Shown: positions 1-12,090, counted from the stretch's first letter. The stretch is 64,000 nt of DNA from Elephas maximus indicus (GCF_024166365.1 NC_064839.1:40684378-40748377); one strand, 5' to 3'. The notes: generated by a model not told the origin, from the sequence alone. Numbers and translations: made by a program.

Positions 1-684
1 TAAATTATCGAACACAGCAGAGAAGTAGAGCATGCCATGGGACAGTTGGTGTCAGAGTTGGTAGAGATGGCAGAGAGAGGAGGTATGTCTGACCTCCGCC
101 TCACAGGAATCTCCTTCCCCCTCGTGAAGTTAGAGGCAGTCAGACACCTTCTCCAAGCTGTTTTTACACTGAGCAACAGGGGGGTTATTATTAACAGAAA
201 AGATACCAGTTTATAATTTCTAACCTTTGGTTTAAAGACCAACTCTTGGAAAATGCATTATAAAACTCTGAAATAAGAAGTGATTCAAAAGGATAATCCA
301 GAAAAAAAATTTCAAAGGGAAGTTTCTCCCTTTGTAACCTGGAGCAGAGTTGTGGCAGCCACAAGTCTCCAGAGCTGCTGGCCTAGTGCACGGTATGTCT
401 GTGTCTGTGAAGAGTGGGCTTCATGTAAGACCCACTGCCTGGACTGTTATTCCCTGGGCCCACCTGCCTCCCTAGGCATGAATACCATCAGAGTCCATGG
501 CCACCCACTTTGTGAGGAACAAATTGAGCAGGAGACACTAGACTTTCAGAGTCAGAGCTGGCAGAGACACAGTGCGGGGGAAAGGGCATCCCATGCCCAG
601 AGTGGGGGGTGAGCAGCATTGCTGGTGTAGGGACTCCGTCTGCTGGAATCATCTGGGTATAATTTAGGCATGACCCTTGGCTAG
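1..684. other. Intergenic DNA, no gene recognised
   Basis: I see no exon, RNA gene or clear repeat here. Short open frames such as the one at 280-612 have no recognisable domain and no splice context. The stretch lies about 14 kb beyond the 3' end of WDR59. Confidence 0.5.
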
Positions 685-832
685 GATTGCCAGATACAGG
701 AAATAAAAATACAAGCTGCTCAATTAAATTTGAGTTTCAGATAAACAACAAATAAGTATGTTCCAAATAAAATTCAAATTTAACTGGGCTTCCCATACTT
801 CATCTGAAACCCTATCCCTGGCTGCACAGCCT
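685..832. repeat. Palindromic MER-type repeat
   Basis: Two arms face each other: the left arm contains aaatttgagtttcagataaa and the right arm, read in reverse complement, contains a closely similar string (agttaaatttgaattt). This inverted structure with a short loop is typical of old non-autonomous DNA transposons found across mammals. I do not name the family. Confidence 0.5.
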
Positions 833-1007
833 CCAAGTTTGATTTCTCAGCCCTCCCAGAGTTTCTGTGAGTTACTTAATATCCCTTCCATAAATCTCCT
901 TTCTGCTTAAAATAGCTCTAGTGGGGTCTGTTGTGTGCACTAAAACCCCTTACAGTTATTTCTATCAATCTGTGAAAATGAATGAAAGATCTAGAAGACC
1001 GCGTGTT

Positions 1008-1032
1008 TCAAAAAAAAAGGGGGGGGGGCGGG
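1008..1032. repeat. A-run followed by G-run
   Basis: A homopurine tract of about nine A followed by nine G, then cgggg. This is simple sequence, and its length may be unreliable in an assembly. Confidence 0.7.
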
Positions 1033-1252
1033 GAGAACACAGTTCTTTATGGAAGAGAATAAGAATGCAGTGTGTTTTATGCAGTGTCTAGAGAATACCA
1101 CTTAAGATGTCTTATGAAACAAATCATAATATCTGCTTCATGTAATTATGTTAAGTGTGTGACCCACAAACGCTTTTGAGTTTGCAACACCTGCAATAGT
1201 TCTACACCTTTATTTTATACATGAGTAATTAGAGATTTAAGGAGCACTGGTG

Positions 1253-1427
1253 GTACAACGGAGCCCTGGTGGCTCAGTGGTTAAGAGCTTGGCTGCTAAC
1301 CAAAAGGTCGAAAGTTCAAATCCACCAGCTGCTCCTTGGAAACCCTATGGGGCAGTTCTACTCTGTTCTGTACGGTCACAATGAGTCGGAATCAACTCCA
1401 TGGCAACAGGTTTGGTTTGTGGTTTGG
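1253..1427 (+). mobile_element. AfroSINE, short form
   Basis: tRNA-derived SINE specific to Afrotheria. It starts with gagccctggtggctcagtgg (pol III A-box region), continues with the B-box-like gttcaaatcc, then the body aaaccctatggggcag, and ends with the RTE-like tail atgagtcggaatcaactcc. It lacks the central block of about 40 bases that longer copies carry. That deletion is reported for the hyrax-sirenian-elephant subfamily. Confidence 0.9.
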
Positions 1428-1602
1428 TGGCACAAAGGTTAAGAGCTTGGCTGCTAACCGAAAGGTTGGTGGTTCGAACCCACCCAGCAGCTCCATGGGA
1501 GAAAGACCTGGCAATCTGCTTCCATAAAGATTGCAGCCTGGAAAACCCTATAAGGCAGTTCTATTCTATCACATGGGGTTGCTATGAGTCGAAAACCAAC
1601 AA
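1428..1602 (+). mobile_element. AfroSINE, long form, abutting the previous copy
   Basis: A second AfroSINE head to tail with the first. It begins at ggtggcacaaaggttaag and has the B box ggttcgaaccc. It retains the central block (gggagaaagacctggcaatc and cttccataaagattgcag) that the preceding copy lacks, and ends with gctatgagtcgaaaaccaac. Two subfamilies therefore lie next to each other. Confidence 0.88.
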
Positions 1603-1737
1603 TTAGAGATTTACAGAGGTCCTATGCCTTCTCTATAGACACACAGAAATGCTGGCATGAGAACAAAGCTCTCCAGATTCTCAAATGGTATTCTCGCTAC
1701 TCTAAATTCCTAATCCAGAAAACACTCATTATAATGA

Positions 1738-1950
1738 GCATGGAGTCCCTGTGTAGTACAAACAGTTAAGGTGCTTGGCTGCTAACTAAAAGGTTGGAGG
1801 TTTGAGTCTACCCTGAGGCACCTCAAAAGAAAGTCCTGGAAGTCTACTTCCAAAAAACCAGCCACTAAAAACCCTATGGAGCACAGTTCTACTCTGACAC
1901 ACATGGGGTCCCCATGAGTGGGAACTGACTGGATGACAACTGATCGTTTT
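1738..1950 (+). mobile_element. Diverged AfroSINE
   Basis: An older copy beginning catggagtccctgtgtagta, with a degenerate B box (ggtttgagtc), an altered central block (cctggaagtctacttcc) and a tail near ccatgagtgggaactgac. It resembles the minus-strand copy at 57455-57660, so both may belong to one older variant. Confidence 0.8.
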
Positions 1951-4865
1951 TCTTTACAACTGCGTGGTGCATATTAAACTGTAAGATGGTAAACATCGGG
2001 AATCATGTCTAATTAACAAGTGTATTGATACAAAGGGTGGCACAGCGCCTAAAACCTAACAGCTGTTAAATGGCTGGATGGAAAAGTAGAATCCAGGCCT
2101 TCTTAAAAAGTCAGTTATTTAGACATATCGAGGAACATCACATTTTTGCAAATCCAGAGTTGATCTTTGAACAAAAGGACATAATGAAACAGGTAGAAGA
2201 AAAGGGGATTTCTTTCATAAGGATCCTTATAGCTCATCTGGTGCAGCCCACTATTCCAGTGCTAGAACTCCCTCTATACCATCCTTGACAGATGTTATCA
2301 AAAGGATTCTGCCAGTGAAGTGGAGCACATTACCGTTATTGGACAACGCTAATTTGAAGTCCCCCCTAATGTAATCCAGACACCCCCAATTCTTCCATCC
2401 TGCAGAAGTCACCTTTATCTTATGTAATAAGGTAGGCGTGGAATGCCTCCCCCAACACTTCCACGGATTTGGGGGAGCTGACATGTGCTTGCCACACTTG
2501 CCCACACCTCAGCACCATACTTTCTTCTCTCACTGGCCACTTCACCCCATCTGAGCCCTATCCTCTTCTGACCTTCCTCCAAAACACCACTCACAGAAAG
2601 TCACCATTAGTAATAGTAAGAGAGTAATTACGGCACAGAACAGGAAATAATTTCAAATTTAATGTTAAATATCACTGCTCTGAGAAATTTATCAGCCATT
2701 CCCCACCTCAGAGAAGTCCTCACTCAGCATGTGCCCCATGAGACTAGGCCTCCTGCCAGGTTACGCTCCCCTGAGACCTCCTCACATTCTCCCTTCTTAC
2801 CATGGCTCTCCAGGGAAAGTAAAAATTCCTCTCATCTGTCATTAGACATAAAATTTGAGCTTTATTTTTTGTATCCTCTCCTTCTAGACCACAACCAGGG
2901 GCAGTTCACCTCGAGGTTATTTCCCTAAACAAATACCCTGAGTTGCGTTATACCTGTAATATGTGAAAGTCATTACAATCAGTTCTTCTAACTTTTTTCT
3001 GCTACATTTCTATTGAGCTGAAATTTACTTCATTGTAACTTGTTTCTGTTAATCCTGTTTTTGACTTCCAGAACTACACAATAAATCTAATTTACTTTTA
3101 GCTACTAAAAGCCAGATTTTCATGTCTCCTCTAATATTTTTTCTTTACCAGGTCAAAATTTTTCAGTTCTTGCAATAATTCTTCATGGTACAATTTCCAA
3201 ACTCTTCACCACTACCTTGCTTATCCTTTGAATGCTGTTCCTCTAAAAATACCCTAGGATTGAGCAGAATGATCCACTAGAGGGCTGATCAGATGGCATA
3301 AACAGGACTACTACCTTTCTCCATGCAAACAATGGAGTCTGAGATTTTACTTTTTTTGGCCACAAATGTATACCGTTGGCCCATGCTGAGCTTGCAGTTC
3401 ACTAAAATCTGCCTTTTTCATATGAATTCCCTCATTCTGTAGCTCTACAGTTAATAGTTTCTAACCAACTGCAGACTTGGCATTTGTCCTTCACAATATA
3501 TCTTCTTAGTCTAGATTCATTACCATATTTTGTTCAGAACATTTTTAGTCTTGATTTGATGAAGGTATCCACTATATGAACTATCTATCTCTATCTCGGC
3601 TCTCTTTCATCAATCTATCTGGTAAGAATACCTTTTCCTGGGAGCCATCTGAGGTTGCTGCACATTCTAGCTGTTAAAGCAACATGATACAAACAAGTCA
3701 GGCTAAACTACAGGATAAAACCTAGGTTCTAATCCCAGCTTTGCTTTTTCTGTGACCTTGGCCAAGACACAATGTCTCTGCGTCTTAGTCTTGGCAACTG
3801 TAAAAAGAGCTTATATTCTTGACAGGCTTCAGTGACGCTCACTGGTGGCAGTACATAAAGAGATACACACCAGTATACGAGTGCAAGGTTTATGACTCTT
3901 GGCTGAAGAGCACGCACCTTGGAGAAAAAGGCTTGAATACCAGCACAGAGGATTATCATGGATGCTGAAATCACATCTCCTTTAAAGCAGTCACTTCTGC
4001 ACGGGTTTGCTACTTCAGCTTAATTTTTCCCCCCGTCTTACTTCAACCTTTCTCATTAGTTTCTGGAATCCACACTGGTAGATTCCTGTGGACAACACTA
4101 CTGACCAGGCTCCTGGATTTAGCTTGACTGCATCAACCTTCCTTATTTATAGCTGTATTTGAACTATGTTTTCACTAAAAAGTGCAATTAAAAATGCTTA
4201 AAAAAAAACTCTAGATTTTAGCAATAATGTGGGAGAGAGGACATGTTCATATACAAGACCACAAGTGGTAGAACAGTTTTTCTTTCCTGATTTTATGTTT
4301 GCTCAGTCTCTGATCGATGGATCTCAGGTAAATTACAGGTGAGTAGATCTTTCATTTTACAACTAGAGAAACAGGCTAGTCTGAATTAACCCTACCCTAA
4401 ACCTCATTTCACAGACGATCTTTACTAAGAAACGCTGAGATTCACAGGCTCTAGTTCTCTGCTGCCACCTAGTGTTAATAACTTCTCAATTTTAAGAATG
4501 TAGATGCTCAGGAAGTCCCATGCTCTAAAAATTACACTCTGAACTCCTTCAGTTATCTCTATTTCAGGATTCCCAATTCTATCAAAGTTTTGTTGTGGGG
4601 AAAAACAATGCAATATATCCTCTATTTGTATTGAACAACTGTTTAAACTCTGTTATAACAAATGTGTCCAACATGTTTACACAAGAAAAATTTTGATTCC
4701 TTTAAGATACAGATTGGCCAAGCCTTATGAAAACCAGCAAACACATTAGCTGCTGGGATATTTTCCTGGAGTAAACCATGGCAGCAGAGAGAATTTAATG
4801 AGAAAAGACAGATAGACTTCTCATTGTTTTTTTCTCTCTTTATATTGTCTCTTGGTGTAATTTAG
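1951..4865. other. Intergenic DNA without genes
   Basis: Apart from a MIR-like segment at about 3695-3830, I recognise no element. Open frames at 2070-2288, 2251-2505 and 2662-2928 lack domains, and none reads as a conserved exon. Confidence 0.5.
3695..3830 (+). repeat. MIR-type SINE fragment
   Basis: The order aggttctaatcccagctttg, tgtgaccttggccaagacac, then caactgtaaaaagag follows the core of the mammal-wide MIR SINE. It is diverged, as expected for an old element. Confidence 0.6.
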
Positions 4866-5257
4866 TGCACTAGTTTCCCAAGGCTGCTGCAAATTACCAC
4901 AAACTGGATGACTTAAAATACAACTTCATTCTGTCATAGTTCTGGAGGCTAGAAGTCTGAAATCAAGGTATCAGTAGGGCCATGCTCTCTCAGAAGGGTC
5001 TGGGGAAGAATCCTATCTTGGTTCTTTAAGCCCCCTGGTAGCTCGACGATCCTTGGCATTCCTTGGTTTGTAGCTGCATCACTCCAATCTCTGCCCGTCT
5101 TCACATGGCCTTCTTCCCTACGTGTCTTGCTCTGTCTCCCTGTGTCCCATCTCCCTCTCCCTTCTCTTATAAAGACGCCAGTCATTCACTTCAGAGCCCA
5201 CACTACTCCAGTATGACCTCATCTTAATTTGGTCCCATCTATAAAGGCTCTGTTTCC
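4866..5257 (-). mobile_element. MLT1-type MaLR LTR, first part
   Basis: Read on the minus strand this is the 3' part of a mammalian-apparent LTR (ERVL-MaLR, MLT1 group). The plus strand shows the usual reverse complement: aaggctgctgcaaattacca, then gttctggaggctagaagtct. The LTR is interrupted at 5257 by an L1 3' fragment and resumes at 6391. No internal viral genes accompany it. Confidence 0.8.
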
Positions 5258-6390
5258 AACAATGGAATACTATGCATCAGTAAAGAACAATGATGAATCT
5301 GTGAAATATTCGTAACATGGAGGAATCTGGAAGGCATTATGCTGAGTGAAATTAGTTGCAAAAGGACAAATATTATATAAGACCACTATTATAAGAACTC
5401 AAGAAATAGTTTAAACAGAAAAGAAAATATTCTTTGATGGTTACCACAGGGTGAGGAAGGGAGAGAGGGAAAGGAGGATTCACTAATTAGTAGACAAGGA
5501 CTAATTTAGGCGAAGGGAAGGACAACATACAATACAGGCGAGGTCAGCACAACTGGACTATACCAAAAGCAAAGAAGTTTCCTGAATAAACTGAATGCTT
5601 AGAAGGCCAGTGTAGCAAGGGCAGGGGTTTGGGGACCATAGTTTCAGGGGACATCTAGGTCAACTGGAATAATAAAACCTATTAAGAAAACATTCTGCAT
5701 CCCATTTTGGAGAGTGGCGTCTGGGTCTTAAACGCTAGCAAGCAGCCATCTAAGATGCGACAATTGGTCTCAACCCACATGGAGCAGAGGAGAATGAAGA
5801 ACACCAAAGACACAAGGTAAGTATGAGCCCAAGAGACAGAAAGGGCCACATAAACCAGAGACTACATCATCCTGAGACCAGAAGAACTAGATGGTGCCTG
5901 GCTACAACCGATGACTGCCATAACAAGGAGCACAATAGAGAATCCCTGAAAGAGCAGGAGAGCAGTGGGATGCAGACCTCAAATTCTAGTAAAAAGACCA
6001 GACTTAATGGTCTGACTGAGACTAGAGGGACCCTGGAGGTTATGGTCCCCAGACCTTCTTCTGTTAGCCCAAGACAAGAACCATTCCCAAAGCCAACTCT
6101 TCAGACAGGGATTGGGCTGTAAGATAGAAAATGATACTGGTGAGGAGTGGGCTTCTTGGATCAAGTAGACACATGAGACTATGTGCACAGCTCCTGTCTG
6201 GAGGGGAGATGTGAAGGCTGAGGGGGACAGAAGCTGGCTGAATGGACACAGAAACACAGCATGGAGAGAAGGAATGTGGTATCTCATTAAAAGGAGAGTA
6301 TCTAAGAGTATATAGCAAGGTGTGTATAAGGTTTTGTATGAGACTGACTTGATTTGTAAACTTTCACTTAAAGCACAATAAAAAATTTAA
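5258..6390 (+). mobile_element. L1 3' end, 5'-truncated, inserted in the MLT1 LTR
   Basis: The fragment begins in the final codons of ORF2 (frame reading MEYYASVKN-like near 5262), continues through the lineage's 3' UTR, and ends with cacttaaagcacaataaaaa and an A-rich tail. Imperfect target-site duplications flank it: aaaggctctgtttcc at 5243-5257 and aaagacctgtttgc at 6391-6404. The divergence between them suggests it is older than the L1 copies at 7.6 and 22 kb. Confidence 0.85.
5823..6318. other. L1 3' UTR region, open on both strands in part
   Basis: A plus-strand frame of 99 codons (5823-6122) and minus-strand frames of 102 and 84 codons (5979-6287, 6064-6318) overlap here. Each matches frames seen in the L1 3' UTRs at 7.7, 22.2 and 53.0 kb. 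In this copy the antisense frame is broken into two pieces by at least one frameshift. No protein function can be assigned. Confidence 0.5.
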
Positions 6391-6478
6391 AAAGACCTGT
6401 TTGCAAATAGGTCACATTCACAGGTACCTGGGGATTAGGATGTATCTTTTTGCAGGACACAATACAACCCACTACATT
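6391..6478 (-). mobile_element. MLT1-type MaLR LTR, second part
   Basis: Continuation of the LTR split at 5257: gtcacattcacaggtacctg, then ggacacaatacaaccc. This matches the reverse complement of the start of MLT1-type LTRs (gggttgtattgtgtcc on the minus strand). Confidence 0.75.
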
Positions 6479-6639
6479 TAGTAAAATAAAGGTAGTAATT
6501 AGAGATCGTTTTGTGATTTATATTACTCTTAGAGATACACATTTATGATGGAAGAAAAGCTGGGTACTCGCATCTGCTTTTCTTACCTGCTTTAACTATC
6601 CACTGCTGAAGGACATCTGAGCTAATTCCAGTTTGTAAT

Positions 6640-7635
6640 TATTACAAATTTGCCATTTTAGTATGTTTTCTGAATCTCTGTTCCTCTTTTCTTGCCTTTC
6701 TGTGGGTTACTTGAACATTAAAAAAAAAATTCCATCTTGGTTTATTTATACTGTTTTTGAGTGTATTACTTTGTATCATTTTCTCAGCCTTTGCTCTGGG
6801 GATTACAATATACATAGGTGACTTACCACAGTCTACTGTTATCAGTGTTCTACCACTTTGAGTCAAGTGGGGATACCTTATTTCTATTTAGGTCCTTTTA
6901 CCTTCCCCACTTTTAAATATCATCTTGATTATCAAATGGTGTTAGAATTTTTATTTCAATCATCAAATTTGATTTCTCTAACTCATAAGGAGGATAATTT
7001 ATTGTATGTCTCCCTATTTCTGTTCTTTCTCATTGTTCTTTCTTCTTTTGTGGTGTTCTAAGATTCCTTATCATTTCCTTTCTGTTCAAAGAGCTTCCTT
7101 TAGCTATTCTTTAAAGGCAGGTCGGCCAGTGTCAAATTCTTTTCTAGTTTTCCTTCATCTGAGAATATCCTTATTTCCCCTTCATTCCTGGAGGATAATT
7201 TTGTTGGGTATATAATTCTGCATCAACAGTTCTTTTTTTCAGCACTTGAAAAATGTCCACTTATTCTGGCCTCCATGGTTTCAGATGGGAAACCCACTGT
7301 CATTTGAATTGCTGTTGCCCTATAGATAATGCATGGTTTCTCTCTGGTGCTTTCAGGATTTTTTTCTTAGTCTTTGGTTTCCGGAAGTTTGATTCTGAAG
7401 TGTCTTGATGTGGATTTCTTTGGCTTTATTCTCACTGGATAAGGAAATTTAAAAACAAAAGACAAGCAAACAAACAAGCAGATCAATCAATCTCAGCTTT
7501 TCACCAAATTTGGGGAGTTTTCGGCCATTATTTCTTCAACCACATTTTTTAGTCCCCTTCTGGGACTCTGATGATATGAATGTTGCATCTTTTGGCATTG
7601 TCCCACAGATCTCTCAGGTTCTAGTCATTAGTTTT
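6640..7635 (-). mobile_element. Old HAL1/L1-type element, 3' part
   Basis: On the minus strand this resembles the end of an L1 ORF1-like reading frame (remnants of an EGEIRIFSDEGKL-type block) followed by a 3' tail containing a ggggattacaatatacat-type motif seen in old half-L1 elements. It has many stops and shifts. It is split at 7635 by a younger L1 and continues at 10621. Confidence 0.65.
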
Positions 7636-10620
7636 GTTTTTGTTTTTTTTAATGATTTTTATTGTGCTTTAAGTGAAAGTTTACTAATCAAGTCAGACTC
7701 ACACACAAAAACCCATATACACCTTGCTACACACTCCCAATTACTCTCTCCCTAATGAGACAGCCTGCTCTCTCCCTCCACTCTCTCTGTTCATGTCCAT
7801 TTCGCCAGCTTCTAACCCCCTCCACCCTCTCATCTTCCTTCCAGGCAGGAGATGCCAACATAGTCTCAAGTGTCCACCCGATCCAAGAAACTCTCTCCTC
7901 ACCAGCATCCCTCTCCAACCCATTGTCCAGTCCAATCCGTGTCTGAAGAGTTGGCTTTGGGAATGGTTCCTGTCCTGGGCCAACAGAAGGTCTGGGGGCC
8001 ATGACCACTGGGATCCTTCTAGTCTCAGTCAGACCATTAAGTCTGGTCTTATGAGAATTTGGGGTCTGCATCCCACTGCTCTCCTGCTCCCTCAGGGATT
8101 CTCTGTTGTGTTCTCTGTCAGGGCAGTCATTGGTTGTAGCCAGGCACCATCTAGCTCTTCTGGTCTCAGGATGATGTAGTCTCTGGCTCATGTGGCCCTT
8201 TCTGTCTCTTGGGCTCGTAATTGCCTTGTGTCCTTGGTGTTCTTCATTCTCCTTTGATCCAGGTGGGTTGAGACCAATTGATGCATCTTAGATGGCTGCT
8301 TGCTAGCATTTAAGACCCCAAATGCCACTCTTCAAAGTGGGATGCAGAATGTTTTCTTCATAGATTTCATTATGCCAATTGACTTAGATGTCCCCTGAAA
8401 CCAAGGTCCCCAGACCCCTGCCCCTGCTATGCTGGCCTTCGAAGCATTCAGTTTATTCAGGAAACTTCTTTGCTTTTGGTTTAGTCCAATTGTGCTAACC
8501 TCCCCTGTATTGTGTGCTGTCTTTCCCTTTACCTAAAGTAGTTCTTATCTACTATCTAATTAGTGAATGCCCCTCTCCCACCGCCCTCCTTCCCCCTTCT
8601 CGTAACCACAAAAGAATGTTTTCTTCTCAGATTAAACTATTTCTTGAGTTCTTACAATAGTGGTCTCATACAATATTTGTCCTTTTGCAACTGACTAATT
8701 TCACTCAGCATAATGCCTTCCAGATTCCTCCATGTTATGAAATGTTTCAGATTCCACACTGTTCTTTATTGATGCGTAGTATTCCATTGTGTGAATATAC
8801 CATAATTTATTTATCCATTCATCTGTTGATGGGCACCTTGGTTGCATCCACCTTTTTGCTATTGTAAACAGTGCTGCAATAAACACGGGTGTGGATATAT
8901 CGTTTCGTGTAAAGGCTCTTATTTCTCTAGGATATATTCCAAGGAGTGGGATTGCTGGATCGTATGGTAGTTCTATTTCTAGCTTTTTAAGGAAGCACCA
9001 AATGGATTTCCAAAGTGGTTGTACCATTTGACATTGCCACCAGCAGTGTAGAAGTGTTCCAATCTCTCCACAGCCTCTCCAACAATTATTATTTTGTTTT
9101 TTGGATTAATGCCAGCCTTGCTGGAGTGAGATGAAATCTCATTGTAGTTTTGATCTGCATTTCTCTAATGGTTAATGATCGTGAACATTTCCTCATATAT
9201 CTGTTAGCTACCTGAATGTCTTCTTTAGTGAAGTGTCTATTCATATCTTTTGCCCATTTTTTAATTGGGTTCTTTGTCTTTTTGCAGTTGATTTTTTGCA
9301 GTATCATGTAGATTTTAGAGATCAGGTGCTGATCAGAAATGTCATAGCTAAAAACTTTTTCCTAGTCTGTAGGTAGTCTTTTTACTCTTTTGGTAGTCTT
9401 TGGATGAGCATAGCTATTTGATTTTTAGGAGCTCCCAGTTATCTAGTTTTCCTTCTACATTCTTTATAATGTTTTGTATACCGTTTATGCCATGCATTAG
9501 GGCTCCTAACGTTGTCCCTATTTTTTCTTCCATGATCTTTATCGTTTTAGGTTTTATATTTAGGTCTTTGATCCATTTTGAGCTAGTTTTTGTGCATGGA
9601 GTGAGGTATAGGTCTTGTTTCACTTTTTTGCAGATGGATATCCAGTTTTATCCAGTTATGCCAGCACCATTTGTTAAAAAGACTGTCTTTTCCCCCATTT
9701 AACTGTTTTGGGGCCTTTGTCAAATATCAACTGCTCATATGTGGGTGGATTTATGTCTGGATTCTCAATTCTGTTCCATTGGTCCATGTATCTGTTGTTG
9801 TACCAGTACCAGGCTGTTTTGACTACTGTGGCGATATAATAGGTTCTAAAATCAGGTAAAGTAAGGCCTCCCACTTTGTTCTTCTTTTTCAGTAATGCCT
9901 TATTTTTCTGGGGCCTCTTTCCCTTCCATATGAAGTTGGTGATTTGTTTCTCCATCTCATTAAAGAACATCCTTGAGATTTGGATCAGAATTGCATTAAA
10001 TGTATAGATCGCTTTTGGTAGAAGAGGCATTTTTATAATGTTAAGTCTTCCTATCCACAAGCAAGGTATGTTCTTCCACTTATGTAAGTCTCCTTTGGTT
10101 TCTTGCAGAAGTGTACTGTAGTTTTCTTTGTATAAGTCTTTTACATCTCTGGTAAGATTTATTCCTAAGTATTCTATCTTCTTGGGGGCTCCTTTAAATG
10201 GCATTGATTTGGTGATTTCCTCTTTGATATTCTTTTTGTTGTTGTAGAGGAATCCAACTGATTTTTGTATGTTTATCTTGTAGCCCCATACTCTGCTGAA
10301 CTCTTCTATTAGTTTCAGTTGTTTTCTGGAGGATTCATTAGGGTTTTCTGTGTATATGATCATGTCATCTGCAAATAGAGATACTTTTACTTCTTCCTTG
10401 CCAATCTGGATGCCCTTTATTTCTTTATCTAGCCTAATTGCTCTGGCTAGGACCTCCACCACAATGTTGAATAAGAGTGGTGATAACAGCATCCTTGTCT
10501 GGTTCCCGATCTCAATGGGAATGCTTTCAGGCTCTCTCCATTTAGGGTGATGTTGGCTGTTGGCTTTGTATAAATGCCCTTTACTATGTTGAGAAATTTT
10601 CCTTCTATTCCTATTTTGCT
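7636..10620 (-). mobile_element. Young L1, 5'-truncated, inserted in the HAL1-type element
   Basis: A minus-strand L1 of about 2985 bases with the lineage's 3' UTR and the C-terminal part of ORF2. An exact 16-base target-site duplication (tctagtcattagtttt) lies at 7620-7635 and 10621-10636. The T-rich stretch just after 7635 is the poly(A) tail of the minus-strand element. The 5' truncation point lies inside the reverse-transcriptase region. Confidence 0.92.
7724..8179 (+). other. Antisense ORF in an L1 3' UTR (151 codons)
   Basis: Open frame antisense to the L1 at 7636-10620. It corresponds residue for residue, with substitutions, to the antisense frames at 22222-22722 and 53026-53535: shared blocks SCQHxLKCPPD-like, NRRSGGH and SSSGLRMM at the end. 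Upstream of its ATG the frame shows a stop where the other copies continue. A sense frame of 154 codons (7727-8191, minus) overlaps it. Function unknown, possibly none. Confidence 0.45.
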
Positions 10621-10629
10621 TCTAGTCAT
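8701..10629 (-). pseudogene. L1 ORF2 C-terminal pseudogene
   Basis: Fragments of the L1 ORF2 protein in three or more frames. They include the reverse-transcriptase YADD-box equivalent [11 protein letters not shown] near 10370, the thumb region, and the C-terminus with PLLGIYPREIRAF and TMEYYASIKN near 8760-8930. The longest open piece is 272 codons (9674-10492). The frame is broken near 10490 (the RQGC block runs into a shifted frame) and at several later points. The copy cannot make a full protein. Confidence 0.9.
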
Positions 10630-11900
10630 TAGTTTTTTGTTTCAAATCACTTTTCTCTGTTCAGACTGAGTAAATTCTATGGCTCTGTCCTCAAGTTCAC
10701 TGATTCTATTTTCTCTCTCATCTCCTTTCTACTCTGAACCCATCTGGCAATTTCTTTTTCTTAAATTGTTATTGTATTTTTCGGTTCTATAATTTTCATT
10801 TGGTTCTTTTTTGTAACTTCTATTTCTCTGCTGAGATTTTCTTTTTTCATGTTTAACTTGTTTCAAGGGAATTTGTAATTGTTGATGCATTTTTATGACA
10901 GCTGCTTTAAAATCCTTGTCAAATAATTTTAAGATCCGATTAATCTCAGTGTTGGCATCAGTTGATTGTATTTTCTCACTGATGTTGTGATTGTCCTGGC
11001 TCCTAGTATGATAGGTGATTTTCAGTTATATCCTGGACATCTTGGCAATTATGCTAGGAGATCCTGGGTCCTATTTAAATCTTTTACTTTAGCATGCAGT
11101 CACCCTGTCTAGGTTTAGCTTAAAGGTTCTGGCCTATTTTCATGGGCTGTGGTTCCAACGACAACATAATTTTCAGAGGCTTTGTGGTGCTATTTTGGTC
11201 TACTTAATTTATCTGGTGTCACTGAGGCTCCCACTGGTCCCTGCTGCCTGAGGGGACCAAAGGAGTTTCCCAGGCTGGCTATATGGTACCTCTGAGCACA
11301 TGAGGACAGAGAGGCTTTCTGAGCTAGGCACTTGCTGTGTTGACATTTCCCTTGCCAGTATCCCTAGCCACCTGGTATCTCAGTGGGGAAGGGGATTCTC
11401 AGGTACAGTGGGGAAGAAGAGTGTTTTTCAAGCCGGGCTCTTGCTGTAGTGGGACCTCTCCCTGCTACCAAGTGCTGGTGCTCTCCGGTCACCCAGTATC
11501 TTTCAGTGGAAGAGGGGAATCTTAGGCCAGGCACTTAGGAGAGTGTGTCCCTCAGCTGCTATTGTCAGTGAGCTTCCAATAAATTCCTCTTGCTGGTGCT
11601 GCTGACTCACCTGGTGTCAGTGGGGCTTTCATTTGACCTGGGCCACCTTCTATTACTAGGCTGAGTGCTAGGGAAATACTGGGCATAGGTCATCTTCTTT
11701 GGCTGGGCAGGGGGTTATAAGGTACCCTACTACTATTTGTTCCCCCAGCTTGAGGCCCCTAACCAGTTCACCTCTTTTCCTCCACCTTGCAGAGTTTTGG
11801 TTGCCTCTTACATTATTTTCAGGGTTTATAGCTGTCTTAGCAGGGAAGAGTAGGGACAAATAAATCTACACCATCTTGTCTGGCCCAGAAGTCCCAGCAT
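10621..11900 (-). mobile_element. Old HAL1/L1-type element, 5' part
   Basis: Continuation of the element split at 7635. On the minus strand it starts near 11900 with gggccagacaagatggtgta, which resembles L1 5' ends. It runs through a region with repeated blocks about 100 bases long (anchor motifs caggcacttag, ccgggctcttg, taggcacttgc between 11320 and 11540), then AT-rich sequence. Reading frames are decayed. Confidence 0.6.
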
Positions 11901-11937
11901 ATCACAGTACCCAGTTTTGACACTTCCTAGGGAAGTG

Positions 11938-12090
11938 TAGCAGCAGCCATAGCTATAACAATGGGCTTGAACATGCTGGCAATTTTGAGTATGAAGTAGG
12001 AACAGGCCACATGTCATTCAGTTGCACATGGCGTCACCAAGAGTCAGAGTTAACTCAACAGCCAGCTGCTAACAACAACAACAAAAAATG
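11938..12090 (+). mobile_element. Diverged RTE 3' end
   Basis: Weak but ordered matches to the 3' end of the RTE copies at 18.0 and 58.7 kb: aacaatgggcttgaacatg, then gcgtcaccaagagtcagag, ending in ctgctaacaacaacaacaaa. The 3' tail is the clearest part. Confidence 0.6.

Noticed and set aside
1260..1330. tRNA-like A and B boxes suggesting a tRNA gene
   Set aside because: The same structure recurs in all AfroSINE copies with the same non-tRNA body. There is no plausible cloverleaf with intact stems.
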